DNA from: Agrobacterium leguminum
GTDB taxonomy: Bacteria; Pseudomonadota; Alphaproteobacteria; Rhizobiales; Rhizobiaceae
Assembly (NCBI RefSeq): GCF_015704895.1
Contig: NZ_JADQWB010000010.1
Location: 62,001 to 126,000, forward strand
DNA: 64,000 nucleotides
Reading direction: 5' to 3'
The translations under genes and the position numbers were made by a program. Shown in pieces: positions 16,057 through 25,987 of this stretch. The notes below the pieces were generated by a model. It saw only the letters and a list, made by a program, of their open reading frames with translations. It made no database searches and had not been told where the DNA came from. Numbering within the stretch: the first letter of the stretch is position 1; every line of letters begins with the position of its first letter.

Positions 16057-18141
16057 TTACCCCGCACGCCCATGGCGCAGGTCGTCAACGATATCGGCCT
16101 GTTGCCCGAGCCTCGTCTTGTAGACCTGATAATTCTCCATCACCCGCTGCACGTAATTGCGGGTTTCGGGGAAGGGGATGCGCTCGATCCAGTCGACCAC
16201 CTCGTCGATCGGCTTGCCGCGTGGGTCGCCATAGCGGGCGATCCATTCCGGCACGCGCTTTGGCCCGGCATTATAGGCGATGAAGGTGAGGATATAGGAG
16301 CCGCCGAAACTGTCGATCTGCTCGCCGAGGTAATGCGCGCCGAGCGTGGCGTTGTAGCCCGCATCGGTGGTCAGCCGCGCCTGAGTGTAGGGCAGGCCAT
16401 GGCGTCCGGCCACGCCCTTCGCGGTTCCGGGCAGCAGTTGCAGCAGACCGCGCGCATTGGCGGCGGAGACGGCGGCAGGGTTGAAGGCGCTTTCCTGCCG
16501 GGCAATCGCGTAAGCAAGCGCCTTGCCGGAGCCGGCAATATTGGCGCTGGCGGGAATGACGCCGAGCGGATAGGCGAGTGCGGCCGCATCGATGCCGCGG
16601 CTGAAAGCCGTCTTGCCGATTTGCAGCGAAACCTGATGATTGCCGTTGCCCTCCGCCCGCGCCGCCAGAATGGCAAGTTCGCCGGGGCTGTCGAGCTGTT
16701 CCGCCAGCGACCGGTAAAGGCTATCGGCCCGCCAGCCGTAACCGGCTGCTTCCAGCCTGTCGATGGCGCGCACGGCTTCGCGACCGGCGAAACGTTCGCG
16801 GTCGCCGCTGTTGGGGCTCGGATAGGTGACGTTCAGTGTCTTGGCGCCGATTCGCGCGGCGGCAAGCTGGCCATAGAATGTGCCGGGGTGGGCAGCCGCT
16901 TTGGTGAAGAAATCACGGGCATCCCCCGGTCCGCCCGCTTCCGCCGCTCGCCCGAGCCAATAATAGGCGCGCGACGCCGAAAGCGGCCGGTTCGAAGTCT
17001 GAAGCAGCGTGTTGAAGTGACGCGAAGCCGTGGCCGGATCGCGCAGCGCTCTTAGCGCATACCAGCCGGCATGGAATTCCGCATCGGCGGTATCGACGGC
17101 GGAGGTGGCCGAATGATTGGCGACGATGCGATAGGCCTCGGCGAAATCGCCGAGATCGGCGACGCCGCGCGCAATGATGCGCCGCTCGTTCCACCATTCT
17201 CCCGGATTGACGAGCTTGGCCGTTTCCTTCGGGGCCTGCCGCAAAAGCACGGCGGCTTCGGAATATTTCTGCTGGTTGCGCAGGTTTTCCACCCGCGCGA
17301 AAAGATAGGCGGGGTCGCTGCGCCAGGAGGCATCGACCTTGCCGAGCAGCGCAGTCGCAGTAGTGGATCGCTGCAGCACGGCTGCCCAGGCATTATAAAG
17401 CGACTGCGCTTTGCCGAGATCGCCGAAACGCTTCGCCTGGCCGATGCGGCTGCGATACATCAGATAATCCATGCGCGCCTTATGATCGGCGGGCGTCAGA
17501 TAGGTGGGAAACTCGGCAAGAACACGGTCTTCCATGTCCTTGTCCATGCCTTCGCTTACCCAGAGCTGGCGAATGAGACGCTGCGATTCCGCACCCTTGC
17601 CGGAGGAAGCGAGCGCCTTGGCGAGCACCACGCTGCCTTCCGCGGTTTCCGGCCGGCTATTGCCGAAGGCGGTAAGCACCTGCGACGCCGGCGGATCTTC
17701 GCGGTAAAGCGCTTTTTCGGAATTGGCGCGCAGGGTGGCGGCACCCGGCCAGCCGGAGAGCTCGCGCTGGGCGGCGGCGATTTCGGCGGAAGCCACGTCC
17801 TTCTGGCCGGAAACGGCGATTGCCCAGGTGAGGATATGGCGGTCGAGGCTACCGGTCGGCATGGTGTTGCGCAACGCAATCGCGCGCGCCGCATCGCGGC
17901 TGGAAAGCGCGTCGAGACCGGCCTTCAACTGGCTTGTATCGTCGGGGCGGTCGAGGCGCGGTATGGCGCCGGTGATCTCGGGCGAGGCCGGCATGAAGGC
18001 CGGAACGGTCGGCGCATTCGGCTTGACATAGGGAAGCGGTGCCGCACCTTCCGGCAACGGCCCGGCCAATGCGTTCCAAACGGTTGCGGCAAGGCCCGCC
18101 GCCATCAATCCCCAGACTGTCTTTTTCATGCCGTTCTTCAT
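16057..18141 (-). CDS. Soluble lytic murein transglycosylase (SLT70-like)
   Basis: A 694-residue periplasmic enzyme that cleaves peptidoglycan glycan strands to anhydromuropeptides. It has a signal or membrane segment at the N-terminus (KKTVWGLMAAGLAATVWNALAG). A long alpha-helical superhelical region of TPR-like repeats follows (about residues 60-500, for example YYWLGRAAEAGG). The C-terminal SLT domain has the catalytic glutamate in AYAIARQESAFNP, then ANARGLLQLLPGTA, GYNATLGAHYLGEQ and LTFIAYNAGPKRV. The start may be 18141 or 18129; neither has a strong ribosome site. Orientation is opposite to dapA. Confidence 0.9.
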   Translation of the reverse strand: MKNGMKKTVWGLMAAGLAATVWNALAGPLPEGAAPLPYVKPNAPTVPAFMPASPEITGAIPRLDRPDDTSQLKAGLDALSSRDAARAIALRNTMPTGSLDRHILTWAIAVSGQKDVASAEIAAAQRELSGWPGAATLRANSEKALYREDPPASQVLTAFGNSRPETAEGSVVLAKALASSGKGAESQRLIRQLWVSEGMDKDMEDRVLAEFPTYLTPADHKARMDYLMYRSRIGQAKRFGDLGKAQSLYNAWAAVLQRSTTATALLGKVDASWRSDPAYLFARVENLRNQQKYSEAAVLLRQAPKETAKLVNPGEWWNERRIIARGVADLGDFAEAYRIVANHSATSAVDTADAEFHAGWYALRALRDPATASRHFNTLLQTSNRPLSASRAYYWLGRAAEAGGPGDARDFFTKAAAHPGTFYGQLAAARIGAKTLNVTYPSPNSGDRERFAGREAVRAIDRLEAAGYGWRADSLYRSLAEQLDSPGELAILAARAEGNGNHQVSLQIGKTAFSRGIDAAALAYPLGVIPASANIAGSGKALAYAIARQESAFNPAAVSAANARGLLQLLPGTAKGVAGRHGLPYTQARLTTDAGYNATLGAHYLGEQIDSFGGSYILTFIAYNAGPKRVPEWIARYGDPRGKPIDEVVDWIERIPFPETRNYVQRVMENYQVYKTRLGQQADIVDDLRHGRAG

Positions 18142-18167
18142 CGTGTAACGGAGTTGCCGACTTTCTT

Positions 18168-18273
18168 CCAGAGCACGTCCTGTTAGACGGAATCGTTCGA
18201 CATGCTCTGGCTCTTTGTTTTTCCGCATTTTCCAGACGTAAAACCGCTACGCACTTTTACTGGAAATGCTCTA
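18168..18273. repeat. Two-dyad intergenic repeat, Rhizobiales type
   Basis: About 105 bases with two imperfect palindromes: AGAGCACGT...ACATGCTCT and GCATTTTCCAG...CTGGAAATGC. The spacer reads AAAACCGCTACGCACTTTTA. This layout (AGAGCAT-type ends, an AGCGGTTTT spacer on the other strand) is a familiar dispersed non-coding repeat in rhizobial genomes. Recognition is from memory of the pattern, not a search. It lies just upstream of the transglycosylase start. Confidence 0.6.
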
Positions 18274-18594
18274 ATATCATTTCATTACAGCGGGATTGCC
18301 GAAAACGGTCTGATGTCCCACCCGGAAATCTTGGGATTTCAGGCTTAATGAAATGTTAATCGCCGCCCTGCAATTCAATCAACTTTTATTCACCGTCCTG
18401 CGAGCGGCGTCTCATTTCGACGCCTGCTTTTTATGCTTGCCGATTGCAGCCCGGAGACTGTCACACTTCCGACAATTTCGGACAAAATACCCTGCCTTTG
18501 CGCTTGTCGGCGCCAAGGGCTGGCACTAATGTGTGCCGGTTTTAACCATCGAATGCGGCCGAAGCATGAACCGGCTCGGCGCCAGGAGCTTTGC
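18274..18594. other. Upstream region of dapA, no gene seen
   Basis: About 320 bases, including an AT-rich tract at 18330-18400, preceding dapA. It presumably carries the dapA promoter. No riboswitch-like structure (for example a lysine box) could be recognised. Confidence 0.4.
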
Positions 18595-19479
18595 ATGTTC
18601 AAGGGATCAATTCCCGCCCTCATTACCCCGTTCACGGACAATGGCGCCGTGGACGAACAGGCATTTGCCGCCCATGTGGAATGGCAGATCGCCGAAGGCA
18701 GCAACGGACTTGTGCCCGTGGGCACGACGGGGGAATCTCCAACCCTCTCCCACGACGAGCACAAACGTGTCGTCGAGCTGTGCATCGAGGTAGCGGCGAA
18801 ACGGGTTCCGGTCATTGCGGGCGCTGGCTCCAACAATACCGATGAGGCGATTGAGCTTGCGCTGCACGCGCAGGAAGCCGGCGCGGATGCGCTCTTGGTT
18901 GTCACTCCTTATTATAACAAACCGACCCAGAAGGGTCTGTTCGCGCATTTTTCCGCCGTTGCCGAAGCGGTGAAGCTGCCGATCGTCATCTACAATATCC
19001 CGCCGCGCTCGGTGGTGGATATGTCGCCGGAAACCATGGGCGCACTGGTTAAGGCGCACAGGAACATCGTCGGCGTCAAGGATGCGACCGGCAAGATCGA
19101 CCGCGTTTCCGAACAGCGCATTTCCTGCGGCAAGGACTTCATCCAGCTTTCGGGCGAGGATGGTACGGCGCTCGGTTTCAACGCCCATGGCGGCGTCGGC
19201 TGCATTTCCGTCACCGCTAACGTTGCGCCGCGCCTCTGTTCGGAGTTCCAGGCGGCGATGCTCGCCGGCGACTATGCCAAGGCGCTGGACTATCAGGATC
19301 GCCTGATGCCGCTGCACAAGGCGATCTTCATGGAGCCCGGCGTCTGCGGCACCAAATATGCGCTGTCGAAGACGCGCGGCGGCAATCGCCGGGTCCGCTC
19401 GCCCTTGATGAGCACGCTGGAACCGGCAACGGAAGCTGCCATCGATGCGGCGCTGAAGCACGCCGGCCTGATGAACTGA
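18595..19479 (+). CDS. dapA: 4-hydroxy-tetrahydrodipicolinate synthase
   Basis: Condenses pyruvate with aspartate semialdehyde, the first committed step to diaminopimelate and lysine. 294 residues, the usual length. Motifs: [21 protein letters not shown] at the start, [17 protein letters not shown] (pyruvate-binding TTGE), [46 protein letters not shown], and the Schiff-base lysine in [18 protein letters not shown] precedes the ATG at 18595, which removes the unlikely 54-residue extension of the open frame. A terminator at 19499 separates it from smpB. Confidence 0.97.
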   Translation: MFKGSIPALITPFTDNGAVDEQAFAAHVEWQIAEGSNGLVPVGTTGESPTLSHDEHKRVVELCIEVAAKRVPVIAGAGSNNTDEAIELALHAQEAGADALLVVTPYYNKPTQKGLFAHFSAVAEAVKLPIVIYNIPPRSVVDMSPETMGALVKAHRNIVGVKDATGKIDRVSEQRISCGKDFIQLSGEDGTALGFNAHGGVGCISVTANVAPRLCSEFQAAMLAGDYAKALDYQDRLMPLHKAIFMEPGVCGTKYALSKTRGGNRRVRSPLMSTLEPATEAAIDAALKHAGLMN

Positions 19480-19498
19480 GACAGGCCTGAAAGCGTTT

Positions 19499-19546
19499 AA
19501 GGCGCGCCATGAACCGCTTCGTAACAGAAGCCGTTCGGCGCGCCTT
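19499..19546 (+). terminator. Terminator between dapA and smpB
   Basis: A long stem: outer arms AAGGCGCGCC and GGCGCGCCTT, inner arms AACCGCTTC and GAAGCCGTT, then TTTTCTTTTC. It begins 20 bases after the dapA stop. Confidence 0.9.
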
Positions 19547-19640
19547 TTCTTTTCGCGGCGACAACATTAAATAGGGGTTCGAAAACCGCTCTCGGCGGTA
19601 AGCCGAAGGCGCAATAAGAAAAACAAGGGATTGAAATATC

Positions 19641-20123
19641 ATGGCCCCCAAAGGCAGCCAGCGCGTGGTGAACAAGATCGTTGCGGAAAACCGCAAGGCT
19701 CGCTTCAACTACGAAATCATCGACACCTATGAGGCAGGGCTCGTGCTGACCGGCACCGAGGTCAAGTCGCTGCGCGAAGGCAAGGCGAATATCGCCGAAT
19801 CCTACGCCTCTGACGAGGGCGATGAAATCTGGCTCATCAATTCCCACCTGCCGGAATATCTGCAGGCCAACCGCTTCAACCACGAGCCGCGTCGCCGCCG
19901 CAAGCTGCTCCTGAGCAAGCGCGAGATCAACCGCCTGCGCGCCGGCATCAACCGTGAAGGCATGACGCTGGTGCCCTTGAAGATCTATTTCAACGACAGG
20001 GGCCGCGCGAAGCTGGAGCTGGCGCTCGCCAAGGGCAAGAAGCTGCACGACAAGCGCGAGACGGAGAAGGAACGCGACTGGAACCGGCAGAAATCGCGGT
20101 TGCTGAAGGGTGGCAACGCGTAA
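19641..20123 (+). CDS. smpB: SsrA (tmRNA)-binding protein
   Basis: 160 residues. Brings tmRNA to stalled ribosomes for trans-translation. Motifs: [38 protein letters not shown] (oligonucleotide-binding barrel), AYIxxxN-like [26 protein letters not shown], and the C-terminal basic tail [15 protein letters not shown] that enters the decoding site. AAGGGA lies upstream. The tmRNA gene itself is not in this window. dapA followed by smpB is the usual order in Rhizobiaceae. Confidence 0.97.
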   Translation: MAPKGSQRVVNKIVAENRKARFNYEIIDTYEAGLVLTGTEVKSLREGKANIAESYASDEGDEIWLINSHLPEYLQANRFNHEPRRRRKLLLSKREINRLRAGINREGMTLVPLKIYFNDRGRAKLELALAKGKKLHDKRETEKERDWNRQKSRLLKGGNA

Positions 20124-20130
20124 AGCCTCC

Positions 20131-20327
20131 TCCCTCATTCCTGTGCTTGTCACAGGAATCCAGCCGACGCGCGTCCGCGTGGTGAGGGAGTACTTTCTCC
20201 ACTTGCTCCTTCGTCATGCCGGACTTGATCCGGCATCCAGCCACGGCGCGTCTGCGCTGTGAGACGAGTCCTTTCAGCCCAAGGACTTGGGCTGGCTGGA
20301 TCCCGGCTCAAGGCCGGGATGACGGGA
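20131..20327. repeat. Two RIME-like mosaic repeats in tandem
   Basis: The first unit (20131-20190) has terminal CTCCCTCA and TGAGGGAG and an inner CCTGTG-CTTGT-CACAGG dyad. The second unit (about 20212-20327) opens TCATGCCGGACTTGATCCGGCATCCAGCC, carries AGCCCAAGGACTTGGGCT and closes ATCCCGGCTCAAGGCCGGGAT. It fills the gap between the convergent smpB and chemoreceptor genes and could also stop transcription from both sides. Confidence 0.7.
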
Positions 20328-20351
20328 GTGTGTTGCTGCCCGCTGCGCCCC

Positions 20352-21851
20352 TCAAGCGGCCCGGTACGTCCGCTCCACATGCGCCTTCGTCGTCGAAACG
20401 CTGAACCGGCTGACAAGCGCCGCCAGATTGGCGCTGACATCGCTCAGATTATGCGTCGCCGCATTCGTCTCTTCCACCATGGCCGCATTCTTCTGGGTCA
20501 GGTTGTCCATGCTGTTGATGGCGGCATTGATTTCCTGAATGCCGACGGACTGTTCCTGCGCCGCCTTGGTCAGCGAGGCGATATGTTCCTGAATATGATC
20601 CACCTTGTTGCCGATCGTATTCAAGGATTCGCCCGTCTTGTTGACCAGCGAAACACCCTGCATCACGTCTTCGGAAGACTTGGCGATCAGCGTCTTGATT
20701 TCCTTCGCGGCGGTGGCGGAGCGCTGTGCGAGTTCACGCACTTCCTGGGCGACGACGGCGAACCCCTTGCCGGCCTCGCCGGCGCGCGCGGCCTCGACGC
20801 CTGCATTCAGCGCCAGAAGGTTGGTCTGGAACGAAATCTCGTCGATGACGGAGATGATCTGGGTGATCTTCTGCGATGAGTCCTCGATGGCTCCCATCGC
20901 CTTCACCGCTTCCGTCACCACATCGCGCGAGCGCGCGGCTTCGACGGCTGAGCTTTCGACGATGGCCTTCGCCTCTTCGGAACGCTGCGCCGACAATTTG
21001 GAAATGGTGGTGATTTCCTCGACGGCGGCGGCGGTTTCCTCAAGGGCGGCGGCCTGCTGCTCCGTGCGGCGGGCCATGTCATCGGTCGCGGAAGTCAACT
21101 CGCGCGTATTGCCGGAAATCTTGTTCGCCTCTTCGACGATCTGCGCGAATGCGCCGGAGAGATTGCCGACCGCAGCGTTGAAATTGGCGACAAGCCCTTC
21201 GAATTGCGGTGCGGTCTTTTCGCCGATGCTGGAAGTGAGGTCGCCATTGGCCAGCCTGTCGAGGGCGCTGTTGAGCAGTGCGAGAACGTGCTCCTGCTCC
21301 TTCTTCATCTGCGCCTGCTCGGCTTCCACCTTCTGCCGTTCTGCCGCCAGCACGTCGAGATAGACGGAGATCGAATAATCCATGTCGAGAAGGGCGGCCT
21401 TGATGGTGGCCGACAGGGCGTCCTTCACCTTTTTGGCCTTCTTCTCCATGAAAAAGCCCTTCAATTCGGACTCGATCAGGGCCTTGACGATGCCGTCGAG
21501 CATCAGGGCATAACCGCCGATGTACCATCTCGGCTCCAGCCCCAGCCTCGCATGGGTGCGGCCGATGGCGGTTACGGCGTCGGTATAATCCGCATTGAAT
21601 GTGCCGGAAGCGATCCTTGCCCAGTGTTTGAGCTGCATGCCCTTGGCGTGCTGCACATGCGCGTCGTTGGCGAAGAATTTCGCCGTCTCCGGCACTGAGC
21701 GAACCTTCGCGTAAAAACGATCCAGAGATGCATCGAGAGAGCCGGTGATGACGCCCTTCATGTCTGAAAGATTTTGCCGCTGCTCGTGGCCGAGCCCCAG
21801 AAAATTCAGTCTTTCATCGAGCTGTCGGTCGGTTTTTGTCTGGCCATGCAT
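20352..21851 (-). CDS. Globin-coupled methyl-accepting chemotaxis protein
   Basis: A 499-residue soluble chemoreceptor with no membrane segment. Residues about 15-165 are a sensor globin; the proximal haem histidine is His100 in [20 protein letters not shown]. Residues about 185-250 form a helical linker and HAMP-like region. The rest is the MCP signalling domain with the hairpin tip [42 protein letters not shown] that contacts CheA/CheW. By analogy with HemAT proteins it would sense O2 for aerotaxis. No CheB/CheR-docking pentapeptide is seen (C-terminus ERTYRAA). Single gene, convergent with smpB. Confidence 0.93.
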   Translation of the reverse strand: MHGQTKTDRQLDERLNFLGLGHEQRQNLSDMKGVITGSLDASLDRFYAKVRSVPETAKFFANDAHVQHAKGMQLKHWARIASGTFNADYTDAVTAIGRTHARLGLEPRWYIGGYALMLDGIVKALIESELKGFFMEKKAKKVKDALSATIKAALLDMDYSISVYLDVLAAERQKVEAEQAQMKKEQEHVLALLNSALDRLANGDLTSSIGEKTAPQFEGLVANFNAAVGNLSGAFAQIVEEANKISGNTRELTSATDDMARRTEQQAAALEETAAAVEEITTISKLSAQRSEEAKAIVESSAVEAARSRDVVTEAVKAMGAIEDSSQKITQIISVIDEISFQTNLLALNAGVEAARAGEAGKGFAVVAQEVRELAQRSATAAKEIKTLIAKSSEDVMQGVSLVNKTGESLNTIGNKVDHIQEHIASLTKAAQEQSVGIQEINAAINSMDNLTQKNAAMVEETNAATHNLSDVSANLAALVSRFSVSTTKAHVERTYRAA

Positions 21852-22009
21852 GTCTAGTCATCCTGCTTTGACACCCAAATCACGTCGCTGGTGCCGTTGC
21901 GTGATTTAGACACGTCTAAAATTAACCAAGATATAATTTCGACTGGCCGGATTTGACGGTTGTTAATTCCAGGGGGAATTTTTGCCCTGCCGACAGGGTG
22001 TCAAACAAA

Positions 22010-22039
22010 AACGCGCCCGTCTTTGCAACGGGCGCGTTT
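22010..22039 (-). terminator. Terminator of the NYN-domain gene
   Basis: Perfect arms AACGCGCCCGT and ACGGGCGCGTT with a 7-base loop. On the minus strand a run of T follows. It lies 30 bases past the stop of the gene at 22069-22638. Confidence 0.88.
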
Positions 22040-22068
22040 CTGAAATATCAGCGATGCGAAAGCCGGGA

Positions 22069-22638
22069 TCAGATCGTTTCCGGGCTTTCGGCGTGCCGGG
22101 CAGGGCGCTCGTTCGGGTCGCGCCCGATCTCGGCCTTCAGCGTCATCAGATCGATGAAGTGATCGGCCTGGCGACGCAGGTCGTCGGCGATCATGGCGGG
22201 CTGCGTGGCCATGGTGGAAACCACGGAAACCTTGCGGCCCTTGCGCTGCAGCGCGTCTACCAGCGTGGTGAAATCGCCATCGCCGGAAAAGAGCACCAGA
22301 TGATCGACCGTCTCGGACTGTTCCATGGCATCGACTGCCAGTTCGATATCCATGTTGCCCTTGATCTTGCGGCGGCCGAGAGCGTCGGTGAATTCCTTCG
22401 CCGGCTTCGTCACGACCTTGTAGCCGTTATAATCCAGCCAGTCGATCAGCGGGCGGATCGAGGAATATTCCTGATCCTCGATGAGCGCGGTGTAATAATA
22501 GGCGCGCAGCAGGTATCCACGCTTTTGAAACGCCTTCAGGAGCTTGCGGTAGTCGATATCGAATCCCAGGCTTTTCGATGCTGCATAAAGATTGGCTCCG
22601 TCTATGAAGAGCGCAATTTTCTCCCGTGGATCGAACAT
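22069..22638 (-). CDS. NYN domain protein (LabA/DUF88 family)
   Basis: A 189-residue protein with a PIN-like NYN ribonuclease fold. Conserved acidic sites: IALFIDGANLYAASKSLG (Asp at about residue 13), KGNMDIELAVDAM (Asp near 97) and HLVLFSGDGDFTTLVDALQRKGRKV (two Asp near 120). These residues bind catalytic metal in the family. LabA-like proteins are inferred RNases or RNA-processing factors; the target is unknown. It lies divergently upstream of rpoZ. A short C-terminal tail is acidic and probably disordered. Confidence 0.88.
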   Translation of the reverse strand: MFDPREKIALFIDGANLYAASKSLGFDIDYRKLLKAFQKRGYLLRAYYYTALIEDQEYSSIRPLIDWLDYNGYKVVTKPAKEFTDALGRRKIKGNMDIELAVDAMEQSETVDHLVLFSGDGDFTTLVDALQRKGRKVSVVSTMATQPAMIADDLRRQADHFIDLMTLKAEIGRDPNERPARHAESPETI

Positions 22639-23030
22639 TCCATCCCATTCCTTTTTTTGGAAAGGCCATTATCTGGCTTTTATATCCGGTCGATAACGCA
22701 AAAAAACATGTCGTATCAACGAGCTTTGCGTATCGCCGTTGCGTTTTAAGTAAGCTACCTTCCCCCTTATTCCAAGACAATTCTTCTAGACATTTTGTTC
22801 ATCAGACGCCAAAGGTGGGCAATAAGGTGCCAAAAGACGCCAAAGACAGGAAAAACTTGAATTCCGCGGCCAATGGCTGTATCGGAAGCTGGAAAGCATC
22901 GTCGCGAGAAATCTTGAATGTTTTTCGCAAGGCACGAAGCGCAGATTCAATAGGTTAGAGCAACCCTTGTGCACCCCGAACATCGCACGGCGCTCTGATC
23001 CACGACATTACGACCCGCAAAGGACAGGCA
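22639..23030. other. Divergent promoter region of the NYN gene and rpoZ
   Basis: About 390 bases. No ORF with a ribosome site was found. It should hold promoters for both flanking genes. No hairpin strong enough to call a terminator or leader RNA was found. Confidence 0.4.
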
Positions 23031-23423
23031 ATGGCCCGCGTCACAGTTGAAGATTGCATTGATAAAGTAGACAACCGTTTCGAGCTGGTGCTTCTCGCCA
23101 GCCACCGTGCGCGCCAGATTTCTCAAGGGTCCTCCATCACGGTTGACCGCGACAACGACAAGAACCCGGTTGTGGCGCTGCGCGAAATCGCCGACGAGAC
23201 GCTGTCTCCCGACGATCTGAAGGAAGACCTGATCCATTCGCTGCAGAAGCACGTGGAAGTGGACGAGCCCGAGCCCGATCCGGTCACGCTCGCCGCCTCC
23301 GCCATTGCCGATGGCGAAGAAGACGACCAGCCGGAAACCGTTACTTTCGACCAGATGTCGGAAGAAGAACTGCTGGCCGGTATCGAAGGCCTTGTGCCGC
23401 CGGAAAAAAATGACGACTATTGA
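23031..23423 (+). CDS. rpoZ: RNA polymerase omega subunit
   Basis: A 130-residue omega subunit: [35 protein letters not shown] is the conserved N-terminal core that wraps the beta-prime C-terminus. An acidic alphaproteobacterial extension follows ([25 protein letters not shown]). It assists RNA polymerase assembly and, in E. coli, forms one ppGpp site. The gene sits directly before the ppGpp enzyme gene with a hairpin between them, which is the usual rpoZ-rel/spoT linkage. Confidence 0.96.
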   Translation: MARVTVEDCIDKVDNRFELVLLASHRARQISQGSSITVDRDNDKNPVVALREIADETLSPDDLKEDLIHSLQKHVEVDEPEPDPVTLAASAIADGEEDDQPETVTFDQMSEEELLAGIEGLVPPEKNDDY

Positions 23424-23510
23424 TAGGATTTTATGATGCCTTTGGCAGGCGGCGGTTACCGTCTGTCAATAGTTGCCGTCATAATCTGATCCCTATTGAT
23501 GCAGCATTGT

Positions 23511-23543
23511 GCGCCGACCCTCAGGTTGGCGCGCTTTCTTTTT
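23511..23543 (+). terminator. Hairpin with U-tract just before rel
   Basis: GCGCCGAC and GTTGGCGC arms (one G-U) with a CCTCAG loop, then TTTCTTTTT. It ends only 12 bases before the rel start codon. It therefore either terminates rpoZ messages, forcing rel to use another promoter, or acts as an attenuator in the leader of rel. Confidence 0.8.
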
Positions 23544-23555
23544 GTGGAATATCGC

Positions 23556-25790
23556 ATGATGCGGCAATACGAACTCGTCGAGCGGGTTCAAAAATATAAA
23601 CCGGATGCGAATGAGGCCCTGCTGAACAAGGCCTATGTTTACGCCATGCAGAAACACGGCCAGCAGAAGCGGGCCAATGGCGACCCCTATATTTCGCATC
23701 CGCTCGAAGTTGCCGCGATCCTCACCGAAATGCATCTCGACGAATCGACCATCGCGGTGGCGTTGCTGCACGATACGATCGAGGACACCACCGCCACCCG
23801 CGCCGAAATCGACGAGCTGTTCGGCGAGGATATCGGCCGGCTGGTGGAGGGGCTGACCAAGCTCAAGAAGCTCGACCTCGTTACCCGCAAGGCCAAGCAG
23901 GCGGAAAACCTGCGCAAGCTGCTGCTCGCGATTTCCGATGATGTGCGCGTTCTCCTGGTGAAGCTCGCCGACCGCCTGCACAATATGCGCACCATGGAAT
24001 ATATGCCGGCCGACAAGCGCAGCCGCATTTCCGAAGAAACCATGGAAATCTATGCGCCGCTCGCCGGCCGCATGGGCATGCAGGATATGCGCGATGAGCT
24101 GGAGGACCTGTCCTTCCGTTATCTCAACCCGGAAGCCTACGAGACGGTGACCAACCGCCTTCAGGAACTGGAAACGCGCAATGAAGGGCTGATCAAGAAG
24201 ATCGAGGACGAGCTGCGCGAGCTTCTGGTGGCGAACGGCCTCATCGGGGCCAATGTCAAAGGGCGTCAGAAGAAGCCCTATTCGGTGTTCCGCAAGATGC
24301 AGTCGAAGTCGCTCTCCTTCGAGCAGCTTTCCGATGTTTACGGTTTCCGCATTCTGGTCGACGACATTCCCTCCTGCTACCGGGCGCTGGGCATCGTGCA
24401 TACCCGCTGGCGCGTGGTGCCGGGCCGCTTCAAGGATTACATCTCCACGCCGAAGCAGAACGATTATCGCTCCATCCACACCACCATCGTCGGCCCGTCG
24501 CGCCAGCGTATCGAGCTGCAGATTCGCACCAAGCGCATGCATGAGATCGCCGAATTCGGCATCGCCGCCCATGCGCTTTACAAGGATGGCGAGAACGGGG
24601 AGGGCGATCTGCTCTCGCCGGAGAGCAACGCCTATTCCTGGCTGCGCCACACCATCGAATCGCTGGCCGAAGGCGACAGCCCGGAGGAGTTCCTCGAGCA
24701 TACCAAGCTCGAGCTTTTCCAGGACCAGGTCTTCTGCTTCACGCCCAAGGGCAAGCTGATTGCCCTGCCGCGCGGCGCGACCCCCATCGATTTCGCCTAT
24801 GCCGTTCACACCAATATCGGCGACACCACCGTTGGCGCGAAGATCAATGGCCGGATCATGCCGCTCGTCACCCGCCTGAACAACGGCGACGAGGTGGAGA
24901 TCATCCGTTCTGGCGTGCAGGTGCCGCCCGCCGCATGGGAAGAGGTGGTGGTGACAGGCAAAGCCCGCTCGGCCATTCGCCGCGCCACCCGCATGGCCAT
25001 CCGCAAGCAATATTCCGGCCTCGGTTATCGCATTCTGGAGCGCACCTTCGAGCGCGCCGGCAAGGCTTTCTCGCGGGAAGCGCTGAAGCCCGTGCTGCAT
25101 CGGCTGGCACAGAAGGACGTGGAAGACGCCATTGCCGCGGTCGGTCGCGGTGAGGTTTCCTCGCTCGATGTGCTGCGCGCGGTCTATCCGGATTATCAGG
25201 ATGAGCGTGTGACGGTGAAGATGACCGGCGACGACGGCTGGTTCAACATGCGCAGCGCCTCCGGCATGGTCTTCAAGATCCCCGGCAAGTCGCGCTCGGT
25301 GCTTGAGGACGACGGTGCGGCCGAGATGCTGGATGGACCGGACCCGCTGCCCATCCGTGGCCTTTCCGGCAATGTCGACGTGCATTTCGGTGCGGCCGGC
25401 GCCGTTCCGGGTGACCGCATCGTCGGCATCATGGAAAAAGGCAAGGGCATCACCATCTATCCGATTCAGGCGCCGGCGCTGCAACGCTTCGACGATGAGC
25501 CGGAGCGCTGGATCGATGTCCGCTGGGATCTCGATGAGGCGAACAAGTCGCGCTTCATGGCGCGGGTGATGATCAATGCGCTGAACGAGCCGGGTACGCT
25601 CGCCTCGGTGGCGCAGTCCATCGCGACGCTCGATGTCAATATTCGCGGCCTCAACATGGTCCGCATCGGCACGGATTTTTCCGAGTTGGCGCTGGATGTC
25701 GAAGTCTGGGATCTCAGGCAGCTGAACCAGCTTCTGTCGCAGCTCAAGGATCTCGATTGCGTCTCGACCGTGACGCGTGCCTTCGATTGA
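23556..25790 (+). CDS. relA: Bifunctional (p)ppGpp synthetase/hydrolase
   Basis: A 744-residue long RelA/SpoT homologue, the sole such enzyme in most Rhizobiaceae (also called rel or rsh). Domains: HD hydrolase (HDTIED at residues 72-77 intact, so ppGpp hydrolysis is expected), synthetase (YGFRILVDD, RFKDYISTPKQNDYRSIHTTI at about 280-315), TGS (FCFTPKGKLIALPRGATPIDFAYAVHT at about 395), a helical/zinc-finger-type region and a C-terminal ACT domain (ARVMINALNEPGTLASVAQSIA). It makes and removes the alarmone that slows growth on starvation. The start at ATG 23556 (MMRQYELVERV) matches the family N-terminus. The preceding hairpin may influence expression. Confidence 0.96.
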   Translation: MMRQYELVERVQKYKPDANEALLNKAYVYAMQKHGQQKRANGDPYISHPLEVAAILTEMHLDESTIAVALLHDTIEDTTATRAEIDELFGEDIGRLVEGLTKLKKLDLVTRKAKQAENLRKLLLAISDDVRVLLVKLADRLHNMRTMEYMPADKRSRISEETMEIYAPLAGRMGMQDMRDELEDLSFRYLNPEAYETVTNRLQELETRNEGLIKKIEDELRELLVANGLIGANVKGRQKKPYSVFRKMQSKSLSFEQLSDVYGFRILVDDIPSCYRALGIVHTRWRVVPGRFKDYISTPKQNDYRSIHTTIVGPSRQRIELQIRTKRMHEIAEFGIAAHALYKDGENGEGDLLSPESNAYSWLRHTIESLAEGDSPEEFLEHTKLELFQDQVFCFTPKGKLIALPRGATPIDFAYAVHTNIGDTTVGAKINGRIMPLVTRLNNGDEVEIIRSGVQVPPAAWEEVVVTGKARSAIRRATRMAIRKQYSGLGYRILERTFERAGKAFSREALKPVLHRLAQKDVEDAIAAVGRGEVSSLDVLRAVYPDYQDERVTVKMTGDDGWFNMRSASGMVFKIPGKSRSVLEDDGAAEMLDGPDPLPIRGLSGNVDVHFGAAGAVPGDRIVGIMEKGKGITIYPIQAPALQRFDDEPERWIDVRWDLDEANKSRFMARVMINALNEPGTLASVAQSIATLDVNIRGLNMVRIGTDFSELALDVEVWDLRQLNQLLSQLKDLDCVSTVTRAFD

Positions 25791-25817
25791 GGCATTTTTG
25801 ATCCTTTGCAAATACTA

Positions 25818-25859
25818 AAAGGCCGTTGTTATGCATTGAACGCATGGCAGCGGCCTTTT
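25818..25859 (+). terminator. Rho-independent terminator of rel
   Basis: Outer arms AAAAGGCCG and CGGCCTTTT with an inner ATGC/GCAT stem, ending in TTTTCC, about 30 bases after the rel stop. Confidence 0.8.
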
Positions 25860-25987
25860 CCTGTCTCTGGTGGTGGAGGCGGTTTGCGACTATTTTCTTC
25901 TCAGAAATTGAAGAGAAGGAAACGCGGCGTGCCGGTGGATGAACACCGATGAGAAACGCCAGTTCCAAACCGAAAGGACCGAAAATC

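Noticed and set aside
23493..25811. 772-residue open frame antisense to rel
   Set aside because: A shadow frame of a GC-rich gene: arginine/histidine/alanine-rich, no ribosome site, and the + strand protein has complete Rel domains.
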